The notes under the pieces were generated by a model that was given only the letters and a program-made list of their open reading frames with translations, made no database searches and was not told the origin of the DNA. Below are positions 56,768 to 64,000 of a stretch of DNA of 64,000 nucleotides, piece after piece. The stretch covers positions 1-64,000 of the forward strand of contig JAJDWK010000072.1 in the NCBI GenBank assembly GCA_022825675.1, given 5' to 3'. Positions within the stretch are counted from its first letter, which is position 1, and every line of letters begins with the position of its first letter. The stretch comes from Anaerolineae bacterium. GTDB lineage: Bacteria > Chloroflexota > Anaerolineae > Aggregatilineales > Phototrophicaceae. A program made the translations under genes and the position numbers.

Positions 56768-56772
56768 TGCGC

Positions 56773-58416
56773 TCAATCATAGTCAATACTTGCTCCGCTA
56801 GGTATCGGATGCGATTTGTAACGGGATGCGATTCGCCGCCAATTTATATCGCTCGCGTCATTACCTCGGCAGACAATGCGGTTCGCATTGCTCGCACTAA
56901 TGTCCATGGAAACGCTTGGCGCAGTGAATTTCCGTCCGATATCGCTCGTGAAATGGCTCAACCCAATTAACTTTAGCGTATTGGGGATATCTTGTCCAAC
57001 CCGAATTGCACAGATGATCTTGAAGGCGACTTCGTTGGCAATTTGTTCGTTGGGAATGAAGGGCCAAGGCTTAAGGTCGTAATCAATGGTGGTGGACGAG
57101 TTAGAAATCTCGATATCAAGGATACGGATATCATCCGCGTGACGGGAAACGAGTGTTCGGATTTCACTGGCGTCTAATTTGGTTTCGGGACTTGGTACGG
57201 GTGTAGCGCGTCGGGTCGATTGGTTTGCTGAAGTTGATACGTGAGTGTCATCTGTTACTGGCAAAGTTAATATGTCACCGCCTAAGTGAATGTAGTTGGC
57301 ATTAATCCAGCCATCATTTAATTGTAGCCAACTGCCTGATTCATTGCGCCCAATTGCAAACACTTGATCGCCGCGTCGCAGCTGTTCCAGTCTCTCGCTT
57401 CCCGCATACCTAGGTCCGGATCTCAAGTAGACAACGGGAAGTCCTGTAATTGCGCCTTTAATTCCTGCTGGCGAAGATGGCAAACGCATCATATCACCAC
57501 TGACTTCAACCGATTCGGCCGTTATCCAGCCCCGCACGGTTTGCAACCATAAGCCGTCTTCAGTGCGCATCAAGACAAGCTTCTCGTCGCGTTCATCTAA
57601 GATACCGACAATGCTACTGTTTATACTAGGATTGGAATAGACATTCTGCTCCGTAAGCGCCATGAGAGATACGAAATAGGCTTGCGGCAAAGACATCAAG
57701 TCGCCGCTTATATCCATTCCGCTGGCGATATTAAGCCAGCCCATAGGGGTTTTGACCCAGTTGGAATCAGCGGTGCGTTCATAGGCAAAGACTTCATCCC
57801 CGTGCGGGAAAATCTCAAGTACATCGGCTTCCCAAGTCGGCCCGCTGAGGAAAGCAGCGTTTTTGGCAGCGGTAACGGTGATGCTGGCGAAGCTCACTGG
57901 CAACAATAATATATCGCCATCGAATTCGACCTCGCTGGCTGGGATCCATCCCTTCGGTGTCTCTAGCCATGTGCCGTCATGATTCCTTCCAATCGCAACG
58001 GAGAACTGCCCAATAAGAATTTCTTCAGTCGTAATATAGCTGCCGTCCGGCCCGCTACGCAGGCCAAGTTTCGCGAAGGCCTGCAGAGTGAGAGCCCCCT
58101 CAGTCTGCCGCAGAGTCATGATATCTCCGGCTGCCGCGACATTTCGGGAGTTCACCCAGCCTTCCGCACATTGCAGCCAGTCCCCTTCGGCATCCCGCCC
58201 GAAGGCGTTCAGTTCCTCTCCGCTTTCAAATACGCCCAAGACGTTTGAGTAAAAGTCTGGTCTGCTGTGAAATGCAAGGTTTTGCTTCGCAAGTATGGTG
58301 ACTTCATGCGCCTCTTCGTTCCACTGCACTAATGTCGAAATGCGCTCTTGAGCACGCACCGATACTGAAATGACAGCGGCGACAGCTAATACCAAGTAAG
58401 CCAACCGTTTAGGCAT
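56773..58416 (-). CDS. Exported protein with five SH3-like repeats
   Basis: A 547-aa protein from ATG 58416 (MPKRLAYLVLAVAAVISVSVRAQE), with GAGGAG upstream; the track start is 12 codons longer. After a signal peptide come five SH3-like repeats of about 70 residues (roughly 40-103, 110-173, 178-244, 249-313, 322-386). Each has a central G.W.....GW (Trp at 80, 150, 220, 290, 363) and ends GDIM.L / GDILTLP. A unique C-terminal domain (about 415-547) has two Cys (FKIICAIRVG, NRIVCRGND) and no known motif. It probably binds cell wall or surface polymer. Its base composition is visibly more AT-rich than the flanking trp and aro genes, suggesting insertion by transfer. Confidence 0.85.
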   Translation of the reverse strand: MPKRLAYLVLAVAAVISVSVRAQERISTLVQWNEEAHEVTILAKQNLAFHSRPDFYSNVLGVFESGEELNAFGRDAEGDWLQCAEGWVNSRNVAAAGDIMTLRQTEGALTLQAFAKLGLRSGPDGSYITTEEILIGQFSVAIGRNHDGTWLETPKGWIPASEVEFDGDILLLPVSFASITVTAAKNAAFLSGPTWEADVLEIFPHGDEVFAYERTADSNWVKTPMGWLNIASGMDISGDLMSLPQAYFVSLMALTEQNVYSNPSINSSIVGILDERDEKLVLMRTEDGLWLQTVRGWITAESVEVSGDMMRLPSSPAGIKGAITGLPVVYLRSGPRYAGSERLEQLRRGDQVFAIGRNESGSWLQLNDGWINANYIHLGGDILTLPVTDDTHVSTSANQSTRRATPVPSPETKLDASEIRTLVSRHADDIRILDIEISNSSTTIDYDLKPWPFIPNEQIANEVAFKIICAIRVGQDIPNTLKLIGLSHFTSDIGRKFTAPSVSMDISASNANRIVCRGNDASDINWRRIASRYKSHPIPSGASIDYD

Positions 58417-58493
58417 ATTATGAATCTCCTCAGCATCGTAGAGCAAACGCAAGCCAACACCTTGTCGTGAATTATTCGCAGAATCTAACCAAA

Positions 58494-58499
58494 ATTATA
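58494..58499 (-). promoter_or_regulatory. Possible -10 of the SH3-repeat gene
   Basis: TATAAT on the minus strand lies about 78 nt before the ATG at 58416. The hexamer 17 nt upstream (CAGCTA) is a poor -35. The 180-bp spacer 58417-58596 is AT-rich and otherwise holds only the hairpin at 58541-58570. Confidence 0.35.
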
Positions 58500-58540
58500 A
58501 TCCACATTCACGGTTGTAGCTGCCCCTTGCCAAAGCGGAA

Positions 58541-58570
58541 GCAAATAATCCGACCGAAAGATTATTTTGC
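58541..58570 (-). other. Hairpin downstream of trpA
   Basis: On the minus strand GCAAAATAATC-TTTCGGTCG-GATTATTTGC forms about 10 pairs with one bulged A, starting 27 nt after the trpA stop. The same GCAAA can instead pair with the preceding TTTGC around a TTCG tetraloop, so two exclusive hairpins are possible. No T-run follows; it may protect the 3' end of the trp mRNA. Confidence 0.4.
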
Positions 58571-58596
58571 CGAAGCAAAGAAAATCTCTACAGAAA

Positions 58597-59406
58597 TCAA
58601 TTTCTGATCGCCTTGACCATCGCGCTTGCCAGTTCCCGCGCCGCGTCCACACTTTCGCCGCCAGCGCGCACCAGCGCTGAGCCAACGATGAAGCCATCCG
58701 TCAAGGCGCTGACCTGCTTGGCATGCGCTGTTGTGCTGATGCCGAAGCCCAGCACCAGCGGCATATCCGTTTGTTGCCGCAGCCGCGCGATGAAACTCGT
58801 GAGATTCGCCGGCAAATCTTTGCGCGCGCCGGTGATGCCCGTCAGCGATACGACATAAATAAAGCCGCTCGCCGCTTCCGCCGCCAGCGCTATGCGCTTG
58901 TCATCGCTTGTGGGCGCCAGCATAAATACCAGCGCCATGCCTTCGCGGGCGCAGCTGCCGCTGAACATCGCCGCTTCTTCCGGCGGCAAATCGGGCACAA
59001 TCAAGCCGTCAGCGCCCGCCGCCCGCGCATCAAGCACAAAACGCTCGGGACCGTACGCCACCAGCGGGTTGGCATAGCCCATCAGCAGCATCGGCTGCTG
59101 AATGCCGCGCCGGCGCAGCGCCCGCAGCGCTTCCAGGCAGCGCCGTACGCTAGCGCCATTTTCCAGCGCTATCTGAGTCGCCGCCTGAATTGTTGGTCCA
59201 TCCGCGATGGGATCGCTGAAAGGAATGCCAATCTCAAAGCCATCAACGCCGGCCGTCGCCAGCGCTTGTATCACCGCCAGCGATTCTTCATGCGTTGGAT
59301 AGCCTATCGGGAAATAGGGCATAAATGCCGCCCGCCCCTGCGCGCGAGCGCGGGCAAACATAGCTGCCAGCGCGGCAATGCCTTGAATCTCTCGCCTGTA
59401 AGTCAT
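58597..59406 (-). CDS. trpA: Tryptophan synthase alpha chain
   Basis: A 269-aa TIM-barrel subunit cleaving indole-3-glycerol phosphate to indole. It has FMPYFPIGYPTHEESLAVIQALATAGVDGFEIGIPFSDPIADGPTIQAA (catalytic Glu and Asp), MGYANPLVAYGPERFV, GLIVPDLPPEEA and LGFGIS. It is the last trp gene, 22 nt after trpB, and works in a complex with TrpB. Confidence 0.97.
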   Translation of the reverse strand: MTYRREIQGIAALAAMFARARAQGRAAFMPYFPIGYPTHEESLAVIQALATAGVDGFEIGIPFSDPIADGPTIQAATQIALENGASVRRCLEALRALRRRGIQQPMLLMGYANPLVAYGPERFVLDARAAGADGLIVPDLPPEEAAMFSGSCAREGMALVFMLAPTSDDKRIALAAEAASGFIYVVSLTGITGARKDLPANLTSFIARLRQQTDMPLVLGFGISTTAHAKQVSALTDGFIVGSALVRAGGESVDAARELASAMVKAIRN

Positions 59407-59428
59407 TTGATGTCACTCTGCTCTCGCG

Positions 59429-60652
59429 CTATTCGCCCAAAATGCCGATGACTGTATCCAGGTCTTTATCCCCCCGCCCCGACAGGTTCACCAAAAGCAG
59501 GCTGTCCCGCGGCATTGTCGGCGCCCGCTTAATCGCCTCGGCGAGGGCATGCGCGCTCTCCAGGGCGGGGATGATGCCTTCGGTTTTGCTGAGCGTTTGG
59601 AAGGCTGCCAGCGCCTCCTCATCAGTCGCCAGCGTATAATAGGCGCGCTCTAACTGGCGCAGATGGGCATGTTCAGGACCGACCGAGGGATAATCCAAAC
59701 CGGCGGAGACGCTGTGCGTTTCCATAATTTGCCCATCGCTGTTCTGCATCACATAGGAACGGGTGCCATGCAAAATGCCCGGGCGGCTGATATCAAGATC
59801 GGCAAAGCGCGCGGCATGTTCCCGGCTTTCGATGCCGCGCCCGCCCGCTTCCACGCCGATGAGTTCCGTATCATGGTCATCACGAAAGGCGTGAAACATG
59901 CCGATAGCATTGCTGCCGCCGCCAACGCAGGCGATGCAGGCATCGGGCAAACGCCCCGCCGCTTCCAGAATCTGCTCGCGCGCTTCAAAGCCGATGACGC
60001 TTTGGAAATCCCGCACCATCATCGGGTAGGGATGCGGTCCCAGCGCCGAGCCCAAGAGATAAAAGGTCGTCTCGACATGGGTCACCCAGTCGCGCATCGC
60101 CTCGTTGATGGCGTCTTTAAGCGTGCGGCTGCCGCTCTCTACGGGAATGACTTCGGCACCCAGCAATTTCATGCGGAAGACATTGGGCTGCTGGCGGCGG
60201 ATATCAACGCTGCCCATATACACATGGCAGTCCAAACCCAGCAGCGCCATCGCGGTGGCTGTGCCCACGCCATGCTGCCCGGCGCCCGTCTCCGCGATGA
60301 TGCGCCGCTTGCCCATCCGTTTCGCCAGCAGTCCCTGCCCCAAAGCATTGTTGATTTTGTGCGCGCCCGTATGCGCCAGGTCTTCGCGCTTCAGGTAAAT
60401 TTGCGCGCCGCCCAGCGCTTCGCTCAGCCTTTTTGCATGGGAAATGGGCGTTGGGCGCCCGGTATAAGTCCGCTGCAAATGGCTTAGCTCATGATGAAAT
60501 TGCGGGTCGGCAAGCGCTTCGGCATAGGCGGCTTCCAGCTCATCCAGCGCCGGCATAATCGTCTCGGGCACAAAGCGCCCGCCAAATTCGCCAAAATAGC
60601 CCTGCGCATCCGGCAGATCCGTGACTTGCCTGCGGATATAAGACTCAATCAT
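59429..60652 (-). CDS. trpB: Tryptophan synthase beta chain
   Basis: A 407-aa PLP enzyme joining indole and serine. The ATG at 60652 ([31 protein letters not shown]) is chosen; the track ORF is 84 codons too long and overlaps the NUDIX gene. [20 protein letters not shown] gives the PLP Lys, [13 protein letters not shown] the catalytic Glu, and [15 protein letters not shown] the PLP-phosphate loop. It is of the TrpB1 type that works with TrpA. It overlaps the NUDIX gene by eight bases. Confidence 0.97.
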   Translation of the reverse strand: MIESYIRRQVTDLPDAQGYFGEFGGRFVPETIMPALDELEAAYAEALADPQFHHELSHLQRTYTGRPTPISHAKRLSEALGGAQIYLKREDLAHTGAHKINNALGQGLLAKRMGKRRIIAETGAGQHGVGTATAMALLGLDCHVYMGSVDIRRQQPNVFRMKLLGAEVIPVESGSRTLKDAINEAMRDWVTHVETTFYLLGSALGPHPYPMMVRDFQSVIGFEAREQILEAAGRLPDACIACVGGGSNAIGMFHAFRDDHDTELIGVEAGGRGIESREHAARFADLDISRPGILHGTRSYVMQNSDGQIMETHSVSAGLDYPSVGPEHAHLRQLERAYYTLATDEEALAAFQTLSKTEGIIPALESAHALAEAIKRAPTMPRDSLLLVNLSGRGDKDLDTVIGILGE

Positions 60653-61322
60653 GACTCTGTTCCTCGTTGTCCGTCGCCCCCAGCGTGTGCAAAGAGAACG
60701 CAGAGAGCGAACTTTCGCCATTGAAATAGCGCCGCGCCAAGAGCAATGCCTTGCGGGCATAATCGTCCGCGCTGGGGACAAAATCCGCCCGCGTGATTGT
60801 GATGCGCCGCGCGCCCAAGCCAACAGCGGCGGCGGAAATGGCAGCGGTCTCGCCAGACAGCAGGCGGATGCCAGCGTCAAGCGGCAACTTGACCAAGCCG
60901 GCAAGCTCCGCTTTGCAATAGCGGTAGGCGCTCAAGTCCTGGTCGCATTCATAAAGAAATATGTGATAGATTTGGCGGTCGATACTCTCGCCATAGCGCT
61001 GAACGCCGCGCAGCCTCCCCAGCGGCACCAAGTCTTCAAAGCGCGCGCTTAAGCCCAATTCTTCTTCAAGCTCGCGGATGCCATCACGCGCGGTCTCGCC
61101 CGCTTCCAAATGTCCCCCAACGCTGACATCAATTTTGTCAGGATAAGTGTCCTGCTGCGGTCCGCGCTTTTGCAGCACGACAAATTGCTCGCCATCAGCC
61201 TCGCGCCCCACCACCCAACAGTGAAACACCTGATGCCAATCGCCATCGCGATGGGCGGCGGCGCGACTCTTGACGCCGATGTGCTTGAGCGCCGCGTCAA
61301 ATATGTCGACATATTCCGTCAT
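60645..61322 (-). CDS. NUDIX hydrolase within the trp operon
   Basis: A 225-aa NUDIX-fold hydrolase. The box [23 protein letters not shown] matches the consensus except for six rather than seven residues between the first Glu and REL. The N-terminal [36 protein letters not shown] resembles the IPP-isomerase-like NUDIX group. The C-terminal 75 residues ([22 protein letters not shown]) are additional. It overlaps trpF (ATGA) upstream and trpB downstream, so it is translated as part of the trp operon. The substrate is unknown; no link to tryptophan is established. Confidence 0.9.
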   Translation of the reverse strand: MTEYVDIFDAALKHIGVKSRAAAHRDGDWHQVFHCWVVGREADGEQFVVLQKRGPQQDTYPDKIDVSVGGHLEAGETARDGIRELEEELGLSARFEDLVPLGRLRGVQRYGESIDRQIYHIFLYECDQDLSAYRYCKAELAGLVKLPLDAGIRLLSGETAAISAAAVGLGARRITITRADFVPSADDYARKALLLARRYFNGESSLSAFSLHTLGATDNEEQSHD

Positions 61323-61984
61323 GACTTTCCCGCCCGCGCCGCCGCGATAAAGGCGCGCACTTTGCCTTCGTCTTTGATGCCGGGCTGTCCCGCTTCCACC
61401 CCGCTGGCGACATCAACCGCCCAGGGCTGGATAGCGGCGATGCGCTCGGCGACATTTTCCGGCGTCAAGCCACCCGCCAGCATCAAGCGCGGCGCTGCCA
61501 TTTTCGCAGCGGCGGCGATTCCCGCGCCTGCCAATTCCCCGGTGCCGCCATAGAATTTGGGGCTGTAGGCATCTAGCAGCAGCGCTGGGGCTAGCGGGGA
61601 AGCGGGCGCCAGCGGGGCGAAGCGCTCGGCATCCCGCTGCGCTTCCGCCGCGGTTTTGGGGCGGATTGCCTTAAATGCCAGCGGCGACAGCGCCTGTACC
61701 GTCTCGGCAGATTCGTCACCGCTGAGTTGGGCATAATGTAAGCCGACAGTGCGCATAATCACTTGTACATCCGCTGCCGGCGCGTTGACAAATATGCCGA
61801 TGAGCGTCGGGCAGGCGCTGCCCAGCGCCTCCCGCAGCGCGGCGGCAATGTCGCGGGCGGCTGCGGGCGCTACATAACGCGGCGTCTCGGGATAGAAATT
61901 CAAGCCAAGCATATCAGCGCCCGCGGCCGCCACCATCAGCGCATTTTCCGGGCTGCGCAGCCCGCAGATTTTAATTCTGGTCAT
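61319..61984 (-). CDS. trpF: Phosphoribosylanthranilate isomerase
   Basis: A 221-aa TIM-barrel isomerase, third step of tryptophan synthesis from chorismate. KICGLRSPENALMVAAAGADMLGLNFYPETPRYV has the catalytic Cys, and LLDAYSPKFYGGTG and LAGGLTPENVAERI give the Asp and phosphate regions. VDVASGVEAGQPGIKDEGKVRAFI ends the fold. Overlaps trpC by 14 bases and the NUDIX gene by four. Confidence 0.96.
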   Translation of the reverse strand: MTRIKICGLRSPENALMVAAAGADMLGLNFYPETPRYVAPAAARDIAAALREALGSACPTLIGIFVNAPAADVQVIMRTVGLHYAQLSGDESAETVQALSPLAFKAIRPKTAAEAQRDAERFAPLAPASPLAPALLLDAYSPKFYGGTGELAGAGIAAAAKMAAPRLMLAGGLTPENVAERIAAIQPWAVDVASGVEAGQPGIKDEGKVRAFIAAARAGKS

Positions 61985-62798
61985 GACCGTGCCTCGGCTG
62001 GCTGCTCAAAGCGCGGGTCAGCGCGGCGGTATCCGCCGCTGTCATCAGCGACTCGCCCACCAAGACCGCCTGCGCGCCCAGCCGCCCCATCGCCCGCACA
62101 TGCGCCGGGCTAAAGATGCCGCTCTCCGCGACCAGCAGCGCCGCGCCCGCGACCATCTTTGCCAGGCGGGCGGTCGTGCCCAAATCCACTTTGAAAGTTT
62201 TGAGGTCACGATTGTTTATGCCAATCAGGGGCGCTCCCAGCCGCAGGGCGCGTTCCATCTCCCATTCGTTATGCGCTTCTACCAAGGCGGCCATGCCCAA
62301 TTCCGCCGCCAGCGCCTGCAGCGCCTGCATTTGAGCATCGGTAAGCGCCGCCACAATCAGCAAAACCGCATCAGCGCCAGCCGCCCGCGCTTCATAGATT
62401 TGATAGGGCGCGATGACGAAGTCCTTCTGCAAAATTGGCGTGGTGACCGCCGCCCGAATCGCGCGCAGATAGTCCAGGCTGCCGCGAAAAAAATGCTCAT
62501 CGGTCAGCACCGACAGGGCTGAGGCTCCATTACAGACATAAGTCGCCGCCGTCAATACTGGCGCGAAGTCTCGCGTAAGCCGCCCTTTGCTGGGGGAGGC
62601 GCATTTGACCTCGGCGAGCAAGGCGACGCAATCGCCGCGTAATGCCGCCGCCATATCCCGCGCTGGCTGTGGCGCGCTTTCCGCCCGCCGCCGCATCGCC
62701 GGCAAGGGGACAGCCGCGCGGCGCTGGGCAAGCTCGGCTACTTTCCGCTGCAGGATGCGGTCAAGCACGGTATCGGTCGCGACAAAAGCAGTTTTCAT
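61971..62798 (-). CDS. trpC: Indole-3-glycerol phosphate synthase
   Basis: A 275-aa TIM-barrel enzyme closing the indole ring. LAEVKCASPSKGRLTRDF is the N-terminal signature (with Cys-Ala in place of the usual R.SPS context), LQKDFVIAPYQIYEARAAGADAVLLIVAAL the catalytic Lys region, and LIGINNRDLKTFKVDLGTTARL the substrate site. It overlaps trpD by four bases. Confidence 0.96.
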   Translation of the reverse strand: MKTAFVATDTVLDRILQRKVAELAQRRAAVPLPAMRRRAESAPQPARDMAAALRGDCVALLAEVKCASPSKGRLTRDFAPVLTAATYVCNGASALSVLTDEHFFRGSLDYLRAIRAAVTTPILQKDFVIAPYQIYEARAAGADAVLLIVAALTDAQMQALQALAAELGMAALVEAHNEWEMERALRLGAPLIGINNRDLKTFKVDLGTTARLAKMVAGAALLVAESGIFSPAHVRAMGRLGAQAVLVGESLMTAADTAALTRALSSQPRHGHDQN

Positions 62799-63826
62799 GA
62801 AGCCAGGCTTTGGCTGAAGGCGATGAGCTGGTCGAGCTTGGCGGCGGCATTACCGCTGTTGAGGGAATCTTTCGCGATGCGGATGCCATCGCGTATGGTG
62901 CGCGCTTTGCCCGCCGCCACCATCGCCGCGCCAGCGTTCAACACCACCACATCCCGCTTCGCGCCGCGCTCGCTGCCATCAAGCACGCCGCGCAATATCG
63001 CCGCGTTGGTAGCGGCATCGTCACCTTTGAGGTCCCTAATGCTTGCCGGGTGGAAACCGAGCTCAGTCGGGTCCACATCGCGATGTTCCACCGTGCCATC
63101 TTCCTGCAAATAGCTGATGCGGTTGGGACCAGTCACCGTGAGCTCGTCCAAGCCGCCGTAACCGTTGACCACCATCGCGGATTTTGCGCCCAATGCGCGC
63201 AGCACATAAGCGAGCAAATCGGTCAATTCCGCGGCGAAAACGCCCATGAGCTGGCGTTGAGCGCCCGCCGGGTTCGTCAGCGGACCCAGGATATTAAAAA
63301 TCGTGCGGATGCCCATTTGCCGGCGCGGTCCAATCGCATAACGCATGGCGGGGTGCAATTTGACGGCGAAAAGGAAGCCGATGCCGACTTCGTCAACGCA
63401 GCGCCCGACTTGCTCCGGGCTCAAGTCCAGGTTCAGCCCCAATTCCGCCAGCACATCCGCGCTGCCGCATTTGCTGCTCGCCGCCCGGTTGCCATGTTTC
63501 GCCACCGGGATGCCCGCGCCAGCCGCGACAAAGGCGACTGTTGTGCTGATATTAAAGCTGCCGGATTTATCGCCGCCGGTGCCGCAGGTATCCAGCAAAT
63601 CGCCTTCTACATTAGTCGGCACGGTGCTCGCCGCCGAGCGCATCGCCAGGGCGCTGCCGGTGATTTCTTCAGTAGTTTCGCCTTTCATGCGCAAGCCCAT
63701 CAGATACGCGCCGATTTGCGCTTCGCTGGCGCCGCCTGTCATGATTTGCGTCATCACCGCTTCCGCCTGCTCCGTCTGCAAATGACCATAACGGCTCAGA
63801 ACATCAATCGCTTTTGAAATATCCAT
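62795..63826 (-). CDS. trpD: Anthranilate phosphoribosyltransferase
   Basis: A 343-aa enzyme transferring phosphoribose from PRPP to anthranilate. DTCGTGGDKSGSFNISTTVAFVAAGAGIPVAKHGNRAASSKCGSADVLAELG is the PRPP-binding signature, and GPLTNPAGAQRQLMGVF and NGYGGLDELTVTGPN are further matches. It starts 18 nt after the trpG stop. Confidence 0.97.
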   Translation of the reverse strand: MDISKAIDVLSRYGHLQTEQAEAVMTQIMTGGASEAQIGAYLMGLRMKGETTEEITGSALAMRSAASTVPTNVEGDLLDTCGTGGDKSGSFNISTTVAFVAAGAGIPVAKHGNRAASSKCGSADVLAELGLNLDLSPEQVGRCVDEVGIGFLFAVKLHPAMRYAIGPRRQMGIRTIFNILGPLTNPAGAQRQLMGVFAAELTDLLAYVLRALGAKSAMVVNGYGGLDELTVTGPNRISYLQEDGTVEHRDVDPTELGFHPASIRDLKGDDAATNAAILRGVLDGSERGAKRDVVVLNAGAAMVAAGKARTIRDGIRIAKDSLNSGNAAAKLDQLIAFSQSLAS

Positions 63827-63844
63827 CTCGCTGTCCTCTATTCC

Positions 63845-64000
63845 TTAGGGAGCGACCGCATCGCTTCGCTCATACTTGAGAAAATTACCAAGAATCTGCA
63901 TGCCATAATAGGTCAATATGCTCTCGGGATGAAACTGCAAGCCGATGACAGGGTGCGATGTATGGCGCAGCCCCATGATTTCGCCGGTCGCCGTCCGCGC
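63845..64000 (-). CDS. trpG: Anthranilate synthase glutaminase subunit (C-terminal fragment; 5' part outside window)
   Basis: The last 51 codons of an open frame running in from beyond the window; it is not in the ORF track. [37 protein letters not shown] matches the end of TrpG/PabA, with the catalytic His-x-Glu of the class I amidotransferase triad in FHPES. Its place before trpD supports TrpG over PabA. The stop is TAA at 63847-63845. Confidence 0.9.
   Translation of the reverse strand, partial: ARTATGEIMGLRHTSHPVIGLQFHPESILTYYGMQILGNFLKYERSDAVAP

Noticed and set aside
1-64000. tRNA, rRNA, transposase or integrase genes
   Set aside because: None recognised by reading; no insertion-sequence ends or target duplications were seen, though short tRNAs could be missed without a search.

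Overview
The window is GC-rich, gene-dense bacterial chromosome with almost no intergenic DNA. The best guess for the host is Chloroflexota (Anaerolineae or a related marine or symbiotic lineage). The reasons are the Thr/Pro linkers of the TPTATPTNTPT type in an exported FN3 protein, SH3-repeat surface proteins, several peptide-type ABC importers, an AroK-AroB fusion, RqcH and RicT. The phylum call is inference; no rRNA or tRNA gene was seen.

Layout. 1-4437 (-): one open reading frame of 1479 codons, absent from the supplied ORF track because its stop lies outside the window. It encodes a secreted or surface multi-FN3 protein. 4725-13526 (+): a complete peptide/nickel-type ABC importer (binding protein, two permeases, two ATPases), a small membrane protein, a ROK kinase and an M81 (MlrC-like) metallopeptidase. 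13650-17463 (+): a second importer cassette with binding protein and two permeases but no ATPases. 17471-19774: GalM and an aldo/keto reductase. 19797-29721: a catabolic-looking region with an OYE-family reductase, DapA-like aldolase and PhyH dioxygenase (-), divergent from creatininase-like, PanE-like and SDR genes (+), then a lone molybdopterin dehydrogenase large subunit and an overlapping pair of a class IV aminotransferase-like protein and a sulfotransferase-like protein (-). 29820-32794 (+): a membrane-anchored clan-A glycoside hydrolase, an anchored family-3 binding protein and a Gfo/Idh/MocA oxidoreductase. 32791-35680 (-): an ABC exporter and a KDG-type PfkB kinase. 35768-39272 (+): three glycosyltransferases. 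39274-46896 (-): RqcH, cytochrome c, a small membrane protein, PurA, an S51-like protein, an M20 amidohydrolase, a PIG-L deacetylase and RicT. 47133-48542 (+): aspartate kinase. 48529-49863 (-): glutamine synthetase.

49989-64000 (-) is aromatic amino acid biosynthesis. In transcription order it reads trpG(partial)-trpD-trpC-trpF-NUDIX-trpB-trpA, then a gene for an SH3-repeat exported protein, then aroH-tyrA-aroA-aroE-aroC-aroKB-aroQ. Together the aro block covers 3-dehydroquinate formation through chorismate to prephenate and its oxidation, and the trp block covers chorismate to tryptophan except trpE, which is outside the window.

The observations most worth checking are: a permease with a single periplasmic-binding-protein lobe inserted in its external loop; a second permease with two DxDGDG-type loops at the equivalent place; a class IV aminotransferase with His where the PLP lysine should be, coupled to a sulfotransferase-like gene; an intrinsic terminator only about 19 nt upstream of aroH, which suggests attenuation; and the giant FN3 protein missing from the ORF track.
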